Source of the DNA: Streptomyces sp. NBC_01267
GTDB lineage: Bacteria > Actinomycetota > Actinomycetes > Streptomycetales > Streptomycetaceae
DNA length: 64,000 nucleotides
Assembly (NCBI RefSeq): GCF_036241575.1
Contig: NZ_CP108455.1
Coordinates: forward strand, 7,609,001 to 7,673,000
Reading direction: 5' to 3'
Within the stretch, counting starts at the first letter, position 1. The number at the start of each line of letters is the position of its first letter. This document shows, one piece after another, positions 37,260-46,501 of the stretch. The notes under the pieces were generated by a model. That model searched no databases. It was given only the letters and a program-made list of their open reading frames with translations, and was not told the DNA's origin. Both the position numbers and the translations under genes were made by a program.

Positions 37260-37967
37260 TCAGTAGGCGGAGTTGACGTTGTCGATCGAGCCGTAGCGGT
37301 GGGCCGCGTAGTTGGCCGCAGCGGTCAGGTTCGCGACGGGGTCGGTCAGCTTGTTGGCCGTGCCCTTGACGTGGTACCTGTCGAACGTGGGCTGGATCAC
37401 CTGGAGGAGTCCCTTGGAGGGGATGCCGTTCCGGGCGTTGATGTCCCAGTTGTTGACGGCGTTCGGGTTGCCGCTCGACTCACGCATGATGTTGCGGTGC
37501 AGACCCTCGTAGGTACCGGGAATGCCCTTGGCCTTCATGATGGCGAGCGACTGCTTGATCCAGCCGTCGAGGTTGTTCTTGTAGACCACGGGGGCCTTGC
37601 GCACCGTGGAGCGGTTGGCGGCTTCCTTCGCGACGTGCTTCTTCTTCGCGGCAGCGGCGGCCTTGGCGTGGTCGGCGGCGGAAGTGGAGGGCTTGCTCTT
37701 CGCAGCCTGCTTCGCCGTGTCCGTCTTCTTCGCGTCCGCCTTGGTGTCCTTGGCCGCGTCCTTGGTCGTGCTCTTCGCCGGGAGACCGTTGGTGGAGACC
37801 GGCTTGACCGCTGCGGAAGCGTGCGACGCCGGGGGCTGCGCGCTGCTCGGCACGACGGTGGCCACCACAGCGGTGCTGGCGCCTGCCGCGACGAGGACAG
37901 CGGTGGCGATCTTGTGCTTGCGGGTGGTGCGGGGCAGGGTGACGCGGGGCAGGGTGAAGCGGGGCAT
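37260..37967 (-). CDS. secreted transglycosylase (SLT)-domain cell-wall protein
   Basis: 235 residues from the ATG at 37967 (GGAAGAGG before it); the frame is open to an ATG at 38099, but that has no ribosome site. A basic N-region and hydrophobic core (IATAVLVAAGASTAVVATVV) form a signal peptide. A long Lys/Ala/Asp-rich linker (about 60-125) follows and then a C-terminal lysozyme-like SLT domain: IMRESSGNPNAVNNWDIN with the catalytic Glu, GIPSKGLLQVIQPTFDRYHV, and the end YGSIDNVNSAY. It probably cleaves or binds peptidoglycan outside the cell. Confidence 0.88.
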   Translation of the reverse strand: MPRFTLPRVTLPRTTRKHKIATAVLVAAGASTAVVATVVPSSAQPPASHASAAVKPVSTNGLPAKSTTKDAAKDTKADAKKTDTAKQAAKSKPSTSAADHAKAAAAAKKKHVAKEAANRSTVRKAPVVYKNNLDGWIKQSLAIMKAKGIPGTYEGLHRNIMRESSGNPNAVNNWDINARNGIPSKGLLQVIQPTFDRYHVKGTANKLTDPVANLTAAANYAAHRYGSIDNVNSAY

Positions 37968-38649
37968 GCGGGCCTCTTCCATACGGGGGCAACGGGGGGT
38001 GGCCTTCGGCGGCGCGTATCTGGCGGGACCGAGTGGCTTGGCCGCGTTCGCCGGTTGGCGTTGGTCGCTGGCTCGTTCTCGGTGCTTGCCGAGATCCATG
38101 GTTAGCGCGCCCCATCAGTGGAGGCAATGCCCCCTTGTACTACCCCTCATCGTGAGATCGTGTGAAATGCCCGAAATTGTGGCCGTTTTTTCCGTGTGTG
38201 CCCGGGGAGAGGGTCGACTATCCGCCTTCGTACGTGACCTAGGTCCTGTGTCTGGCGTCACCGGGCAGGGCGCCTCGAAGGCGTTCCGAAGTTGTGTGGG
38301 TCACACGGAAATACGGGTGCGCGGGTGGGGGAATCCGGCTGGGGGGACCGCAGTTGGGCGAGACGGCCGTCACAGTTCGGCCGCTCTGCCGGTGGAGGGG
38401 CGGGCCGTTGCCGCCAGGGCCCTGGGCGAGCGGGTGCCTCTCAGGATCCGGTCTCCCCTGTACAGAGAGGGGAGTACGGGCCGGATCCGTGCCGCCGAGG
38501 GGCTCCCGGCCCGGAACCCGATGGTGGGGGACGGACTCGCTACGGAACGTGAGGTCGGCGATACGGCGCACCCTGCAGCCGTACGGACCTCGCACCGGCC
38601 GTGCGGACCTCGCGCCGGCCCGGCTGTCGAGGGGCCCACGCGCGCGGAA
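37968..38649. other. intergenic region upstream of the transglycosylase gene
   Basis: It should hold the promoter and leader of the transglycosylase-like gene and the 3' end of the TlpA transcript. I looked for a c-di-AMP (ydaO) riboswitch, frequent before such wall genes, and did not find its conserved GGGGGAACC core. GACCTAGGTC near 38237 is a perfect 10-bp palindrome. No convincing gene. Confidence 0.4.
38444..38488 (-). terminator. possible terminator of the tlpA-like gene
   Basis: An outer 8-bp stem GGATCCGG/CCGGATCC (38444-38451, 38481-38488) encloses an inner stem CTCCCCT/AGGGGAG (38453-38459, 38468-38474), about 160 bp downstream of the stop. Confidence 0.45.
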
Positions 38650-39267
38650 CTACTTCTCCGCGATCACCGGATCGATCATCTTGTGCAGCTGCGCCTCGCT
38701 GATGGCACCCGCCCTCCGCGCGGCGATCTTCCCGTTCCGGTCGAGGACCACGGTGGAGGGGAGGGTCTGCGGATTCAGGGTGCCCGGAGGGAAGCGGAGG
38801 AGCAGCTTGCCGGTCGGGTCGTCCAGGCTCCGGTACGGAACGCCGTGGTCCTTCTCGAAGGCCCTGGCGGGTCCTGGCCTGTCACGGGTATTGATCCCGA
38901 CGAACTCCACGCCTCTGGGCGCCAGTTGCCCGGATACCCTCACCAGGTTCTTGGCTTCCTCGCGACAGGGCGGACACCACGAACCCCAGAAATTCACCAC
39001 CACGACCTTCCCGCGGTAGGCGGCACGCACATCGAGCGCACTGCCCCGGAGGTCCTTGCCCGAGAGCTCGGGTGCGGACGTGCGGTCGCTCTTCCGGACG
39101 GAGACGATGCCGTCGGCGTCGGTCACCCGACCGGTGTCCTTGGAACTGCCCGCTCCGGTCCCGGAATCACAGGCCGACAGAACGAGCGTGCAGGCCAAGA
39201 GAGTTGCGCCGGACAAGGCGGTGCGGCGGAGAGCGCTGTTACGGCGAGCGGGGCGCGTAGGAGGCAT
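38650..39267 (-). CDS. TlpA/ResA-type thioredoxin lipoprotein
   Basis: 205 residues from ATG 39267 (a GTG at 39282 is possible; AGGAGG lies too close to one and too far from the other). The signal peptide ends in LVLSAC, so Cys33 is lipidated. The thioredoxin fold has NFWGSWCPPCREEAKNLV with the redox pair Cys-Pro-Pro-Cys and the cis-Pro loop as LPSTVVLDRNGKI. It acts on the outer face of the membrane, probably in thiol reduction such as cytochrome c maturation. No ccd genes are adjacent. Confidence 0.92.
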   Translation of the reverse strand: MPPTRPARRNSALRRTALSGATLLACTLVLSACDSGTGAGSSKDTGRVTDADGIVSVRKSDRTSAPELSGKDLRGSALDVRAAYRGKVVVVNFWGSWCPPCREEAKNLVRVSGQLAPRGVEFVGINTRDRPGPARAFEKDHGVPYRSLDDPTGKLLLRFPPGTLNPQTLPSTVVLDRNGKIAARRAGAISEAQLHKMIDPVIAEK

Positions 39268-39414
39268 GTGAAATGTTCGCACGCCTCCTACGCGGTCGGC
39301 TTCCCGGGCCTGTCACCGCATCGGGCGGTGTGCCCGCCACCGGAACGGACCAGCACGGTCGGCACCACGAAGGTGCGGCGCCGGTCCGGGCGCCGTCGGC
39401 CAGGGGCTGAGTAC

Positions 39415-40719
39415 TCAGGCGAAGGCGCGCTCCGCTTGGATCTCCTCCAGCGGCTTGCCCGCCGTATCGGGCATGAAGGCGAATCCGACAACGGCGCTGA
39501 CCAGCAGGAAAACGGTCAGCAATCCGGCTACGGGCCGGATTCCGGTGCTCGCGAGAGTGGGGACGAAGAGGCTCCAGATACCGACGAACGTGCGCGAGAG
39601 GCCGAAGGTGAGGCCCTGCGCGGTGCCCCGCAGCATCGTCGGGAACAGTTCCTGGCTGAAGATTTTGTAGAGCGGCTCTCCTGCGAAGGTCCCACCCACG
39701 GAGAAGAGCAGAATATTGAGGATGATCACCGGGATGGTGAAGGGAAGGACCAGATAGATCAGGTAGGCGATCACCTGCATCGCCCCGCCCACGCCCCACA
39801 TCCATTTCCTGGTCAGATGGCTTCGGTCGGCGTATCTCATGAAAAAGAACGCCGAGCCGATGGTCACCGCGAATCCCGCACAGGAGAGGCCCACACCGGC
39901 GGACTGACTTCCGGCATGAAGTGTCTTGATCATGTAAGGGGTGAAGATTCCGTTGGTCGCGGCGGCCAGCCCCCAGAAGAGGTAGATCGTCCCCGTCCAG
40001 ATCAGAGCTCTGCGATTGGCGCCCCGGAACAGTGCGCCGAGGGAGCGCTTGACCAGGGCCGGGGAGGCGGCAGCCGATTGCCAGCGCACTGATTCGGACA
40101 ATCCCCTTCGCAGGGCCCAGGTCACCAGTGACACGACGAACAACTGCAGGAACACGATCCGGATGCCGAGCAGGCCCAGCGGGGTCAGGACCAGGGCGAG
40201 CAGCAGAACGATCACCGGGCCCAGGCACCACGCCACCTGGGTGAAGCCGAGGAGTTTGCCGCGTGCCGTGGCCGGCGCGAATTCGCCGACCAGGGCCAGC
40301 GAGGTCGGCACGTCGGCTCCCACGGCGAGGCCGACGACGAAAGTGCCTCCGAAAAGCATGGGCGAATTGACGGCCAGGGCGATGCACAGGATTCCCGCCG
40401 CATACACCAGCAGGTCGTACTTGAAAATGCGCTTGCGACCCAGCTTGTCACCCAGTCGACCGCCGATGAACGCGCCGATCGCGCAGCCGATGGCATTCGG
40501 TCCCAACGCGGCAAGAAGTCCCACCGCGCTGTCGCTCAGGTGCAGGTACGACTGGAACAGGACGAGTCCCGCACCTAACGCGACGATCGAACCCGCGTCC
40601 ATGTATGCCGCCATACCGGCGAGGGCGGAGCACTTCCAGTGTTCACGCGTCGTCTTTTCCGACTCCTCCACCGGCGCCCCAGCGGTATCGCTGAAAGCGT
40701 CTTTCTCCTGAGGGAACAT
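39415..40719 (-). CDS. MFS sugar-porter-like transporter
   Basis: 434 residues, about 12 hydrophobic helices. GGRLGDKLGRKRIF is the MFS A motif after helix 2, and the end PDTAGKPLEEIQ is the sugar-porter C-terminal motif (PETKG-x-x-LEEI). SGL-like GEFAPATARGKLLGFTQVAWCLG matches the helix 4/5 loop of inositol/sugar carriers. It should take up a sugar or related compound by proton symport. About 130 bp from tlpA and 215 bp from the kinase gene; it may belong to the carbohydrate locus on its right. Confidence 0.85.
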   Translation of the reverse strand: MFPQEKDAFSDTAGAPVEESEKTTREHWKCSALAGMAAYMDAGSIVALGAGLVLFQSYLHLSDSAVGLLAALGPNAIGCAIGAFIGGRLGDKLGRKRIFKYDLLVYAAGILCIALAVNSPMLFGGTFVVGLAVGADVPTSLALVGEFAPATARGKLLGFTQVAWCLGPVIVLLLALVLTPLGLLGIRIVFLQLFVVSLVTWALRRGLSESVRWQSAAASPALVKRSLGALFRGANRRALIWTGTIYLFWGLAAATNGIFTPYMIKTLHAGSQSAGVGLSCAGFAVTIGSAFFFMRYADRSHLTRKWMWGVGGAMQVIAYLIYLVLPFTIPVIILNILLFSVGGTFAGEPLYKIFSQELFPTMLRGTAQGLTFGLSRTFVGIWSLFVPTLASTGIRPVAGLLTVFLLVSAVVGFAFMPDTAGKPLEEIQAERAFA

Positions 40720-40934
40720 GTGGCTCTCCGGCTCTGTTCATGGCGGCTTCGGCAGGATCGGTCACATCGACGCGTACGTGTACGGCGGGACCGTGCGTCC
40801 GTGCACCGATTATCCCGGCAATGAACAGAGCGAGGTGTCCTGCCGTGCCGAATGGCGGGCTAACGGTTCGGCTGAATTCCTGAGCGGGCTGATTGAATTC
40901 CCGCCCTCGTGCGACGCCCGGGAACGGAGCCGTT

Positions 40935-42404
40935 TCAGCCGGTGTTCAGCCAGCCACGCGTGCTCAGTTCCGTGACGAAACCCTGGTACGACTCCTCCAG
41001 TGCGGCCTGCTCCCGCTCCACCGGATCGACCAGGATTCCCGTTCCTGCCATGGCCGCCGCGCTCGCCGAGAGGTCCGGGTGCAGTGTGCCGGCGGCGGCC
41101 AGCAGCGCTGCGCCGAACGCGGTCTCGGCCCGCTCGGCCACGCACAGCGGCCGGCCGAGAACCGTGGCGCGGACACGGGTCCACAGGGCACTGCGACTGC
41201 CGCCGCCCGCCGTGTACAGCGGACCCCGCACCTCGACACCCAGTTCCTGTACGCGCTCCAGTGCGAGGCGCTCCAGGAAGGCGACGCCCTCCAGCGCTGC
41301 CCGGTGCTCGTCCGCCTCGTCCAGCGGCGTACCGGTGGAGAAGCCGCGCGCGTCGCCGGAGACGAAAGGGAACCGCTCGCCCTCGCGGCGCAGCGGGTAG
41401 CTCAGGCACGAAGCGGGACCACGGGCGTCCGCCGCGGCGTCCAGTCCTGGAAGCCGGGCCGGATCCACCGCGGCCAGCGCCTCGCCACCGGTGTTGGACG
41501 CGCCGCCGGGCAGCCAGTAACCGTCCGGGTGGCGATGGCTGTAGAGGGCCCCCGCCGGATCGGTGACCAGCTCCCGGGTGACCCCCTTGAGGACGTACGT
41601 CGTCCCGAGCACGCCCACGAAACGGCCCGGCTCCACGGCGCCGGTCGCGATCTGGCCCGCGCATCCGTCCGTCATGCCGAGCCGGACCTGGCAGCCCGCA
41701 GGCAGCCCCGTCTCCGCCGCGGCGGAAACCGAGACCGAACCGGCCGGGGTGGCCGGGGCCTGCACCGCGGGGAGCAGGTCGGAAGGCACGCCGAGGGCGT
41801 CCAGGACCTCGGTGGCCCACTCGCCGGCGCGCGGGTCGTAGCCGCTCTTCAGCGCGTGGCTCCAATCGACGGCGACCGGGTGGCCGGTCAGTCTGCGGCC
41901 GATCAACTCAGGTGTGTGCAGGACGAGTTGCCCGGGAAGGGCCCGCTCGACGCACTGGACGAGCCTCCCCAGGGCGGCTGTCGGACCGACGGACAGTCCC
42001 AGCGCCCGCCAGCGGGGCTCGCCCAGTTCTTGTGCCCGCGCGTTGACAGCGGCGGCGCGCCGGTCGTCGTACATCAGGGCCGGGCCCACCGGTTCGCCGT
42101 CCGGGCCTGTCGGCACCAGCGTTCCGGAGGTGGCGGAGACGGCGACCGCGATCACCTCCCGGCCGCCGCCCGGCAGCTTCGCCGTGGCCTCCCGCAGGGC
42201 TGCGGCCGTGGCGGGCCACCAGCTGCGGGCATCCTGCTCACTGCTGCCGCCCGCGCCGCGTACCGGCTGGGGGAGCGCCGCCCGGCCCTCGGCGACGACC
42301 CGTCCGCGGGCGTCGGCACACAGCACCCTCACCGCGGCGGTGGCCACATCGATACCGGCCACGACGGGGACGGGAGCACGCGGGGCGTCGGCCGTGGAGC
42401 TCAT
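40935..42404 (-). CDS. FGGY-family carbohydrate kinase (xylulokinase-like)
   Basis: 489 residues. VAGIDVATAAVRVLCADARG is the N-terminal phosphate loop, MYDDRR the sugar-binding W/Y-x-D-x-R motif, MTDGCAGQIATG includes the catalytic-base Asp, and YTAGGGSRSALWTRVRATVLGRPL the ATP-binding FGGY signature region. The substrate is probably a ketose or polyol; it lies 46 bp downstream of a polyol-type permease on the same strand, so uptake and phosphorylation are likely linked. Confidence 0.9.
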   Translation of the reverse strand: MSSTADAPRAPVPVVAGIDVATAAVRVLCADARGRVVAEGRAALPQPVRGAGGSSEQDARSWWPATAAALREATAKLPGGGREVIAVAVSATSGTLVPTGPDGEPVGPALMYDDRRAAAVNARAQELGEPRWRALGLSVGPTAALGRLVQCVERALPGQLVLHTPELIGRRLTGHPVAVDWSHALKSGYDPRAGEWATEVLDALGVPSDLLPAVQAPATPAGSVSVSAAAETGLPAGCQVRLGMTDGCAGQIATGAVEPGRFVGVLGTTYVLKGVTRELVTDPAGALYSHRHPDGYWLPGGASNTGGEALAAVDPARLPGLDAAADARGPASCLSYPLRREGERFPFVSGDARGFSTGTPLDEADEHRAALEGVAFLERLALERVQELGVEVRGPLYTAGGGSRSALWTRVRATVLGRPLCVAERAETAFGAALLAAAGTLHPDLSASAAAMAGTGILVDPVEREQAALEESYQGFVTELSTRGWLNTG

Positions 42405-42450
42405 GTGCGGGGTGGGTCCTTTCGTGCACGGATGCCCGGACGGGCGGCGT

Positions 42451-43776
42451 TCAGGTGGCGGGGGCGGCGAGCGGTTCGGTCGTCTCGTGCAGGGTCTTGC
42501 CCTGCGCGATGGCCTCCTCCGACTCCTTGGGCAGCTTCAGGAAGAGCGTGAGCCCGGCAGCGACGACGTACAGCCCGGCGAAGATCAGTACGACGCCGTC
42601 CCGGCCCAGCGGGCCGAGGAAGACCGAGACGATGGCGGGACCCACGAAGGCCGCGCCGCCCGCACCGAGATTGAGCAGCGCCATCGCACCGCCCTTGTTC
42701 CCGGGCGCCAGCGACGGCATCAGCGCGGAGATCGGAACGAACCCGGCAAGGGTCGCACCGTAGACCATGCCGACGCCGACCGCGATCCAGTAGTTGCCGG
42801 TCAGCAACTTGGGCACGAAGTACAGGGCGAGGACGCTCAGCGCACAGCCGACGGCGCCGAACCACCTGATGGTGGTTCGCCATCCGATCCGGTCACTGAC
42901 CAGACCGAAGAGCAGGTTGAAGAAGATGTTGGTGGCGAACATGATCGACAACAACCGCAGCCAGTCGCCGTCGGTGAAGCCCATCTCGTCGGTGAAGAAC
43001 GCCGGGAGGATCACCCAGAGGCCGAACTGCGGGGCGGTGTTGATGATGCGTACGACGCAGCCCACGGCGACCCTGGGGTTCGTCCAGGCGATGGAGAGGC
43101 TGCGGGCCAGGGACTGGACCGGCTTGACCCCGGGCGGTGCGAGCCGTGCGTACCCGGTGCGTTCGCGCACGCCGAGCAGACAGAAGGCCCCGCCGATCGC
43201 GATCACCGCGAGCGCGATCCAGAGCGTGCCGAACTTTCCGAGGAGCGGGTTGGTGACGGACGCCGTGAGCGAGCCGAGGGTGGGCAGGCCCCCGGTGAAG
43301 GCGAAGTAGAACCACCCGACGGCCGCGCCGAGCCTGGCCACCGGGGCGGTGGCGGTGATCCACACCAGGAAGGAGAAGGCGAAGAGCGGGTAGCCGAAGC
43401 CGCGCAGGCCGTAGAAGACCAGCATCAGCGCGAAGTTGTGCTGGGCGGCGCCGAGCGAGAGGAAGAGGACGTCGAAGACGATCCACACGGTGAGCCCGAG
43501 CTGCATCACCCGCCGTGGGCCCCAGAGTTCGGACAGTGCGCCCGACAGCCAGGAGGCGAGCATGACAGCGACGCCGTACGCCGTGATCACATAGCTGGCC
43601 CGCACCTCACTGCCGGCCCCGTGGCCCTCGATGAACGGGGCGATGAAGCCGGACTCGACGCCGTCTCCGATCATGAAGATCAGCACACCGATGAAGCCGA
43701 ACAGCAGCGGCCGGGGGATGCCGACGCGGTTCCAGACCGTTCCCGTGCTCGCGGTGCGCGCGGCGGTGCTGCTCAT
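42451..43776 (-). CDS. MFS transporter, polyol permease-like
   Basis: 441 residues from ATG 43776 with GGAGG before it. About 12 helices. FMIGDGVESGFIAPFIEGHG in helix 1 and RGFGYPLFAFSFLVWIT resemble ribitol/arabitol permeases (RbtT/DalT group). It probably imports a sugar alcohol by proton symport. Upstream of the FGGY kinase in the same operon; the DeoR gene reads toward it, 108 bp away. Confidence 0.87.
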   Translation of the reverse strand: MSSTAARTASTGTVWNRVGIPRPLLFGFIGVLIFMIGDGVESGFIAPFIEGHGAGSEVRASYVITAYGVAVMLASWLSGALSELWGPRRVMQLGLTVWIVFDVLFLSLGAAQHNFALMLVFYGLRGFGYPLFAFSFLVWITATAPVARLGAAVGWFYFAFTGGLPTLGSLTASVTNPLLGKFGTLWIALAVIAIGGAFCLLGVRERTGYARLAPPGVKPVQSLARSLSIAWTNPRVAVGCVVRIINTAPQFGLWVILPAFFTDEMGFTDGDWLRLLSIMFATNIFFNLLFGLVSDRIGWRTTIRWFGAVGCALSVLALYFVPKLLTGNYWIAVGVGMVYGATLAGFVPISALMPSLAPGNKGGAMALLNLGAGGAAFVGPAIVSVFLGPLGRDGVVLIFAGLYVVAAGLTLFLKLPKESEEAIAQGKTLHETTEPLAAPAT

Positions 43777-43884
43777 GCTCGTGCCTCCACAGTGAGGTGC
43801 CATGGGCCTGCGGACCTACGCCGCAACGAGAACGCATCATGACCTCTGTGAAATTAACACGCAAGACTTTAGGATGCCTCGTTG

Positions 43885-44658
43885 TCAGCCGGTGGCCGCG
43901 ACCCGGACGTCCGTGTGTTCCTTGAGCGCGGCGAGCAGTTCGCCGTCCACCTGGTCGTCCACCACCAGGTGATCGAAATCCCGGACGGGGCCGAGCCGGT
44001 GCAGCGCCGTCCTGGCCAGCTTCGTACGGTCCATCAGCAGCACCTTGCGGGTGCCGGAGGCCAGCATCGCCCGCTTCACCAGGACCACGTCCTGCTCCTG
44101 GTGGTACGTCATCCGGGCGTCCATCGCGGAGGTCGAGACCAGCACCATGTCCACCGACAGGGCCTCGATGGCCTCCAGGCAGGGGACGCCGAGAAAGGAG
44201 TCGTGGGGCTGCGAGTACTCCCCGCCCAGCGAGATGAGCCGGATGTCGTCCCGGCCCACGAACAGGTCGATGACCCGTCGCGCGTTGGTCACCACGGTCA
44301 GTGGCCCCTGGTCCACCAGCAGCCGGGCCAGTGCGAGCGCCGTCGTGGAGTCGTCCAGCATCACTGATATGCCCGGCTCGATCAGCTCGGCCGCCGCTTC
44401 GGCGATGGCCTCCTTCTCGGCGGTGTTGACGCCGAGCCGGTATTCGAGGTTGGACTCGAAGACGGTGGACGGCAGCGCGGAGACCCCGCCTCGGAAGCGG
44501 CGCAGCACCCCGCGCCTGGCCAGCTCGTCCAGGTCGCGGTGGACGGTCATCAGGCTCACCCCGGTCAGCTCGGCGAGGTCGGCCCCGCTCGCCGTCCCGT
44601 GTTCGAGGACATGCTCGGTGATGATCTGCCTGCGGGCTTCCGCGCCGGTCGTCGTCAT
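43885..44658 (-). CDS. DeoR-family transcriptional repressor
   Basis: 257 residues. N-terminal winged helix (about 7-60: RRQIITEHVLEHGTASGADLAELTGVSLMTVHRDLDELARRGVLRRFRGG) and a DeoRC sugar-phosphate-binding domain (about 75-230: EYRLGVNTAEKEAIAEAAAELI, MLDDSTTALALARLL, LISLGGEY). It overlaps the phosphatase gene by 4 nt. It is the likely regulator of the carbohydrate genes on both sides, through the palindrome at 45371-45388. Confidence 0.93.
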   Translation of the reverse strand: MTTTGAEARRQIITEHVLEHGTASGADLAELTGVSLMTVHRDLDELARRGVLRRFRGGVSALPSTVFESNLEYRLGVNTAEKEAIAEAAAELIEPGISVMLDDSTTALALARLLVDQGPLTVVTNARRVIDLFVGRDDIRLISLGGEYSQPHDSFLGVPCLEAIEALSVDMVLVSTSAMDARMTYHQEQDVVLVKRAMLASGTRKVLLMDRTKLARTALHRLGPVRDFDHLVVDDQVDGELLAALKEHTDVRVAATG

Positions 44659-45299
44659 GCGTCCAAGTCTCGCGTACCCCCGGGGGAGGGCGCCCAGGTG
44701 GGGACGTTGAGCGAACGAAGAGCGGTGCGGGCGCCCCGTACCCCGATCTCCGTCACGGCCGCGTTGTCCAACCGCGGGAACACCAGCCGGTAACGGCCCA
44801 CCGGGATGCCGAGCATCGCGCACAGGGCCATGCGCAGCAGTGTGTTGTGCGCCACCACGAGCACCGTGCCTCCCGGGTGTTCCGCGGCCAACCCGCGCAG
44901 CGCCGCCGTGGCGCGGGCAGCGGCGGCGGACGGCAGCTCGGAGCCCGGGAAGGCGCCCGTCTCGGCGTCCTCGCGGAAACGCCGTACGGCTTCGGGGTCC
45001 TCGGCCGCCATCTCCGCGACGGTGCGGCCCTCCCCCCAGCCGAAGTCCACCTCGCGCAGCGCCTCGACGACCTCCGGTTCGCCGCCGAGCGCCCGTGCGG
45101 CGGGCCGCGCGGTGAGCAGGGCACGGCTCACCGGCGAGCACGCCACCACGTCGACGCCGCGCTGCCGCGCCCAGTTCCCCAGCTCCTCCGCCTGTCGCAG
45201 GCCCTTCGCGGTCAGGGGTACGTCGGAGACCCCGGCGTACCGGTTCTCCGCATGCCACCGGGTCTCGCCGTGCCGTACGAGCAACAGCCGGGACTCCAT
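44655..45299 (-). CDS. histidine phosphatase (phosphoglycerate-mutase-like)
   Basis: 214 residues. The catalytic LLLVRHGETRWHAENRYAG (RHG motif), the Glu in LREVDFGWGEGRT, and VLVVAHNTLLR carrying the second His are all present. It probably dephosphorylates a sugar phosphate formed by the locus. It is the first gene of an operon with deoR. Confidence 0.92.
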   Translation of the reverse strand: MESRLLLVRHGETRWHAENRYAGVSDVPLTAKGLRQAEELGNWARQRGVDVVACSPVSRALLTARPAARALGGEPEVVEALREVDFGWGEGRTVAEMAAEDPEAVRRFREDAETGAFPGSELPSAAAARATAALRGLAAEHPGGTVLVVAHNTLLRMALCAMLGIPVGRYRLVFPRLDNAAVTEIGVRGARTALRSLNVPTWAPSPGGTRDLDA

Positions 45300-45352
45300 C
45301 GGACGTTCTCCCTCACAGCCGGTCCGCGCCGACCGGCGACCGTGTCACCGCA

Positions 45353-45388
45353 TTGATTCCTCAACATAATGCTGTTAGATCTAACAGC
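45353..45388 (+). promoter_or_regulatory. promoter with perfect deo-type palindrome
   Basis: TTGATT (45353-45358), a 17-bp spacer and TAGATC (45376-45381) form a promoter for the dehydrogenase-kinase operon. The -10 lies inside GCTGTTAGATCTAACAGC (45371-45388), a perfect 18-bp palindrome containing the TGTTAGA/TCTAACA half-sites known from the E. coli deo operator. The divergent DeoR gene is the natural binder; binding would block the -10. Confidence 0.8.
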
Positions 45389-45457
45389 GCCAATGATGGT
45401 GATGCTGCGGCAGCACCGATCACAGCGACGCCGTGACCCGAAGAAGGGCCCTGCTCC

Positions 45458-46501
45458 ATGCGCATCCTTGCCGCCGGTGACCACTTCGTCCGCCCCGACC
45501 TCCTCCGCGCCGCCCTGATCGGGGAACTCGGCGCCGCTCATGAGATCACCGAACTCACCCTGCCCTGGCCGCACGAGCCCTTCGGCCCGGTCGGCGACGT
45601 CCACGAGGCCAGCGGTACGGAGGACGACATCATCGAGGCGCTGGCCGGCGCCGAGATCTGCGTGACCCAGATGGCTCCCTTCACGGAGAAGGTGTTCGCG
45701 GCCAGCCCGGACCTGCGCATGGTCGCCGTCTCCCGCGGGGGCCCGGTCAACGTCGACCTCGCAGCCGCCACCCGGTACGGCGTCGCCGTGTCGTTCGCCC
45801 CGGGCCGCAACGCCCCGGCCGCCGCCGAGTTCGCCGTCGGACTGATGCTCACCGCCATGCGGCGCATCACCACCGCCGACGCCGAACTCAAACGCGGAAG
45901 GTGGCGCGGCGACTTCTACGCCTATGACGAGGGCGGCATCGAACTCGACGGCGCGACCGTCGGACTGGTCGGATACGGGGCGGTCGGCCGCATCGTCGCC
46001 CGTGTCCTGCGCGCCTTCGGCGCCCACGTCCTGGTCGCGGACCCCTACACCGACCCCACGGCCGCCCGCGCCGACGGCGTCGAACCGGTCGCGCTCGACG
46101 AACTCCTGCGCCGCAGCAGCGTGGTGAGCCTGCACGCCCGGCTCACCCCGGAGACCCGCCTGCTCATCGACGCCGGGAAACTGGCACTGCTCCCCCCGGG
46201 AGCGGTACTGGTCAACACCGCCCGGGGCGGCCTCCTCGACTACGCCCCGCTGCCCGGACTGCTGAGGAGCGGTCGCCTCGGCGCCCTCGCCCTCGACGTG
46301 TACGACATCGAACCGCCGCCCGCCGACTGGCCGTTGCACCATGCTCCGAACGTCGTCGCCGCGCCGCATCTGGCCGGTGCCACCCGGCAGACCGCGCACC
46401 GGGCCGCCGCCATCACCGCGTCCGAGGCGGGCCGCTTCGTACGCGGCGAGAAGCTCGCCCACCCCGCCAACCCCGAGGTCCAGGAGGTCCCACGGCCATG
46501 A
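45458..46501 (+). CDS. D-2-hydroxyacid dehydrogenase (phosphoglycerate dehydrogenase-like)
   Basis: 347 residues; GAAGGG ribosome site. The NAD-binding loop is VGLVGYGAVGRIV (about 166-178). The catalytic residues are Arg in VNTARGGLLDY, Glu in LDVYDIEPPP and His in APHLAGATRQT. It should oxidise or reduce a 2-hydroxy/2-keto acid, here probably one derived from a sugar or sugar acid. It overlaps the following kinase gene by 4 nt. Confidence 0.92.
   Translation: MRILAAGDHFVRPDLLRAALIGELGAAHEITELTLPWPHEPFGPVGDVHEASGTEDDIIEALAGAEICVTQMAPFTEKVFAASPDLRMVAVSRGGPVNVDLAAATRYGVAVSFAPGRNAPAAAEFAVGLMLTAMRRITTADAELKRGRWRGDFYAYDEGGIELDGATVGLVGYGAVGRIVARVLRAFGAHVLVADPYTDPTAARADGVEPVALDELLRRSSVVSLHARLTPETRLLIDAGKLALLPPGAVLVNTARGGLLDYAPLPGLLRSGRLGALALDVYDIEPPPADWPLHHAPNVVAAPHLAGATRQTAHRAAAITASEAGRFVRGEKLAHPANPEVQEVPRP

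Noticed and set aside
37968..38300. Possible c-di-AMP (ydaO) riboswitch before the transglycosylase-like gene
   Set aside because: The leader lacks the conserved GGGGGAACC and the 3' GCTAACC-TCGYAGG context; only GCTAACC is present by itself.
38239..38595. 118-codon minus-strand open frame in the gap left of tlpA
   Set aside because: Pro/Arg/Gly-rich, no ribosome site, overlaps a hairpin and direct repeats; typical of random open frames at this GC.
37597..40092. Long plus-strand open frame across the transglycosylase, TlpA and MFS genes
   Set aside because: All three minus-strand genes have intact signal peptides or motifs; the plus frame shows none.
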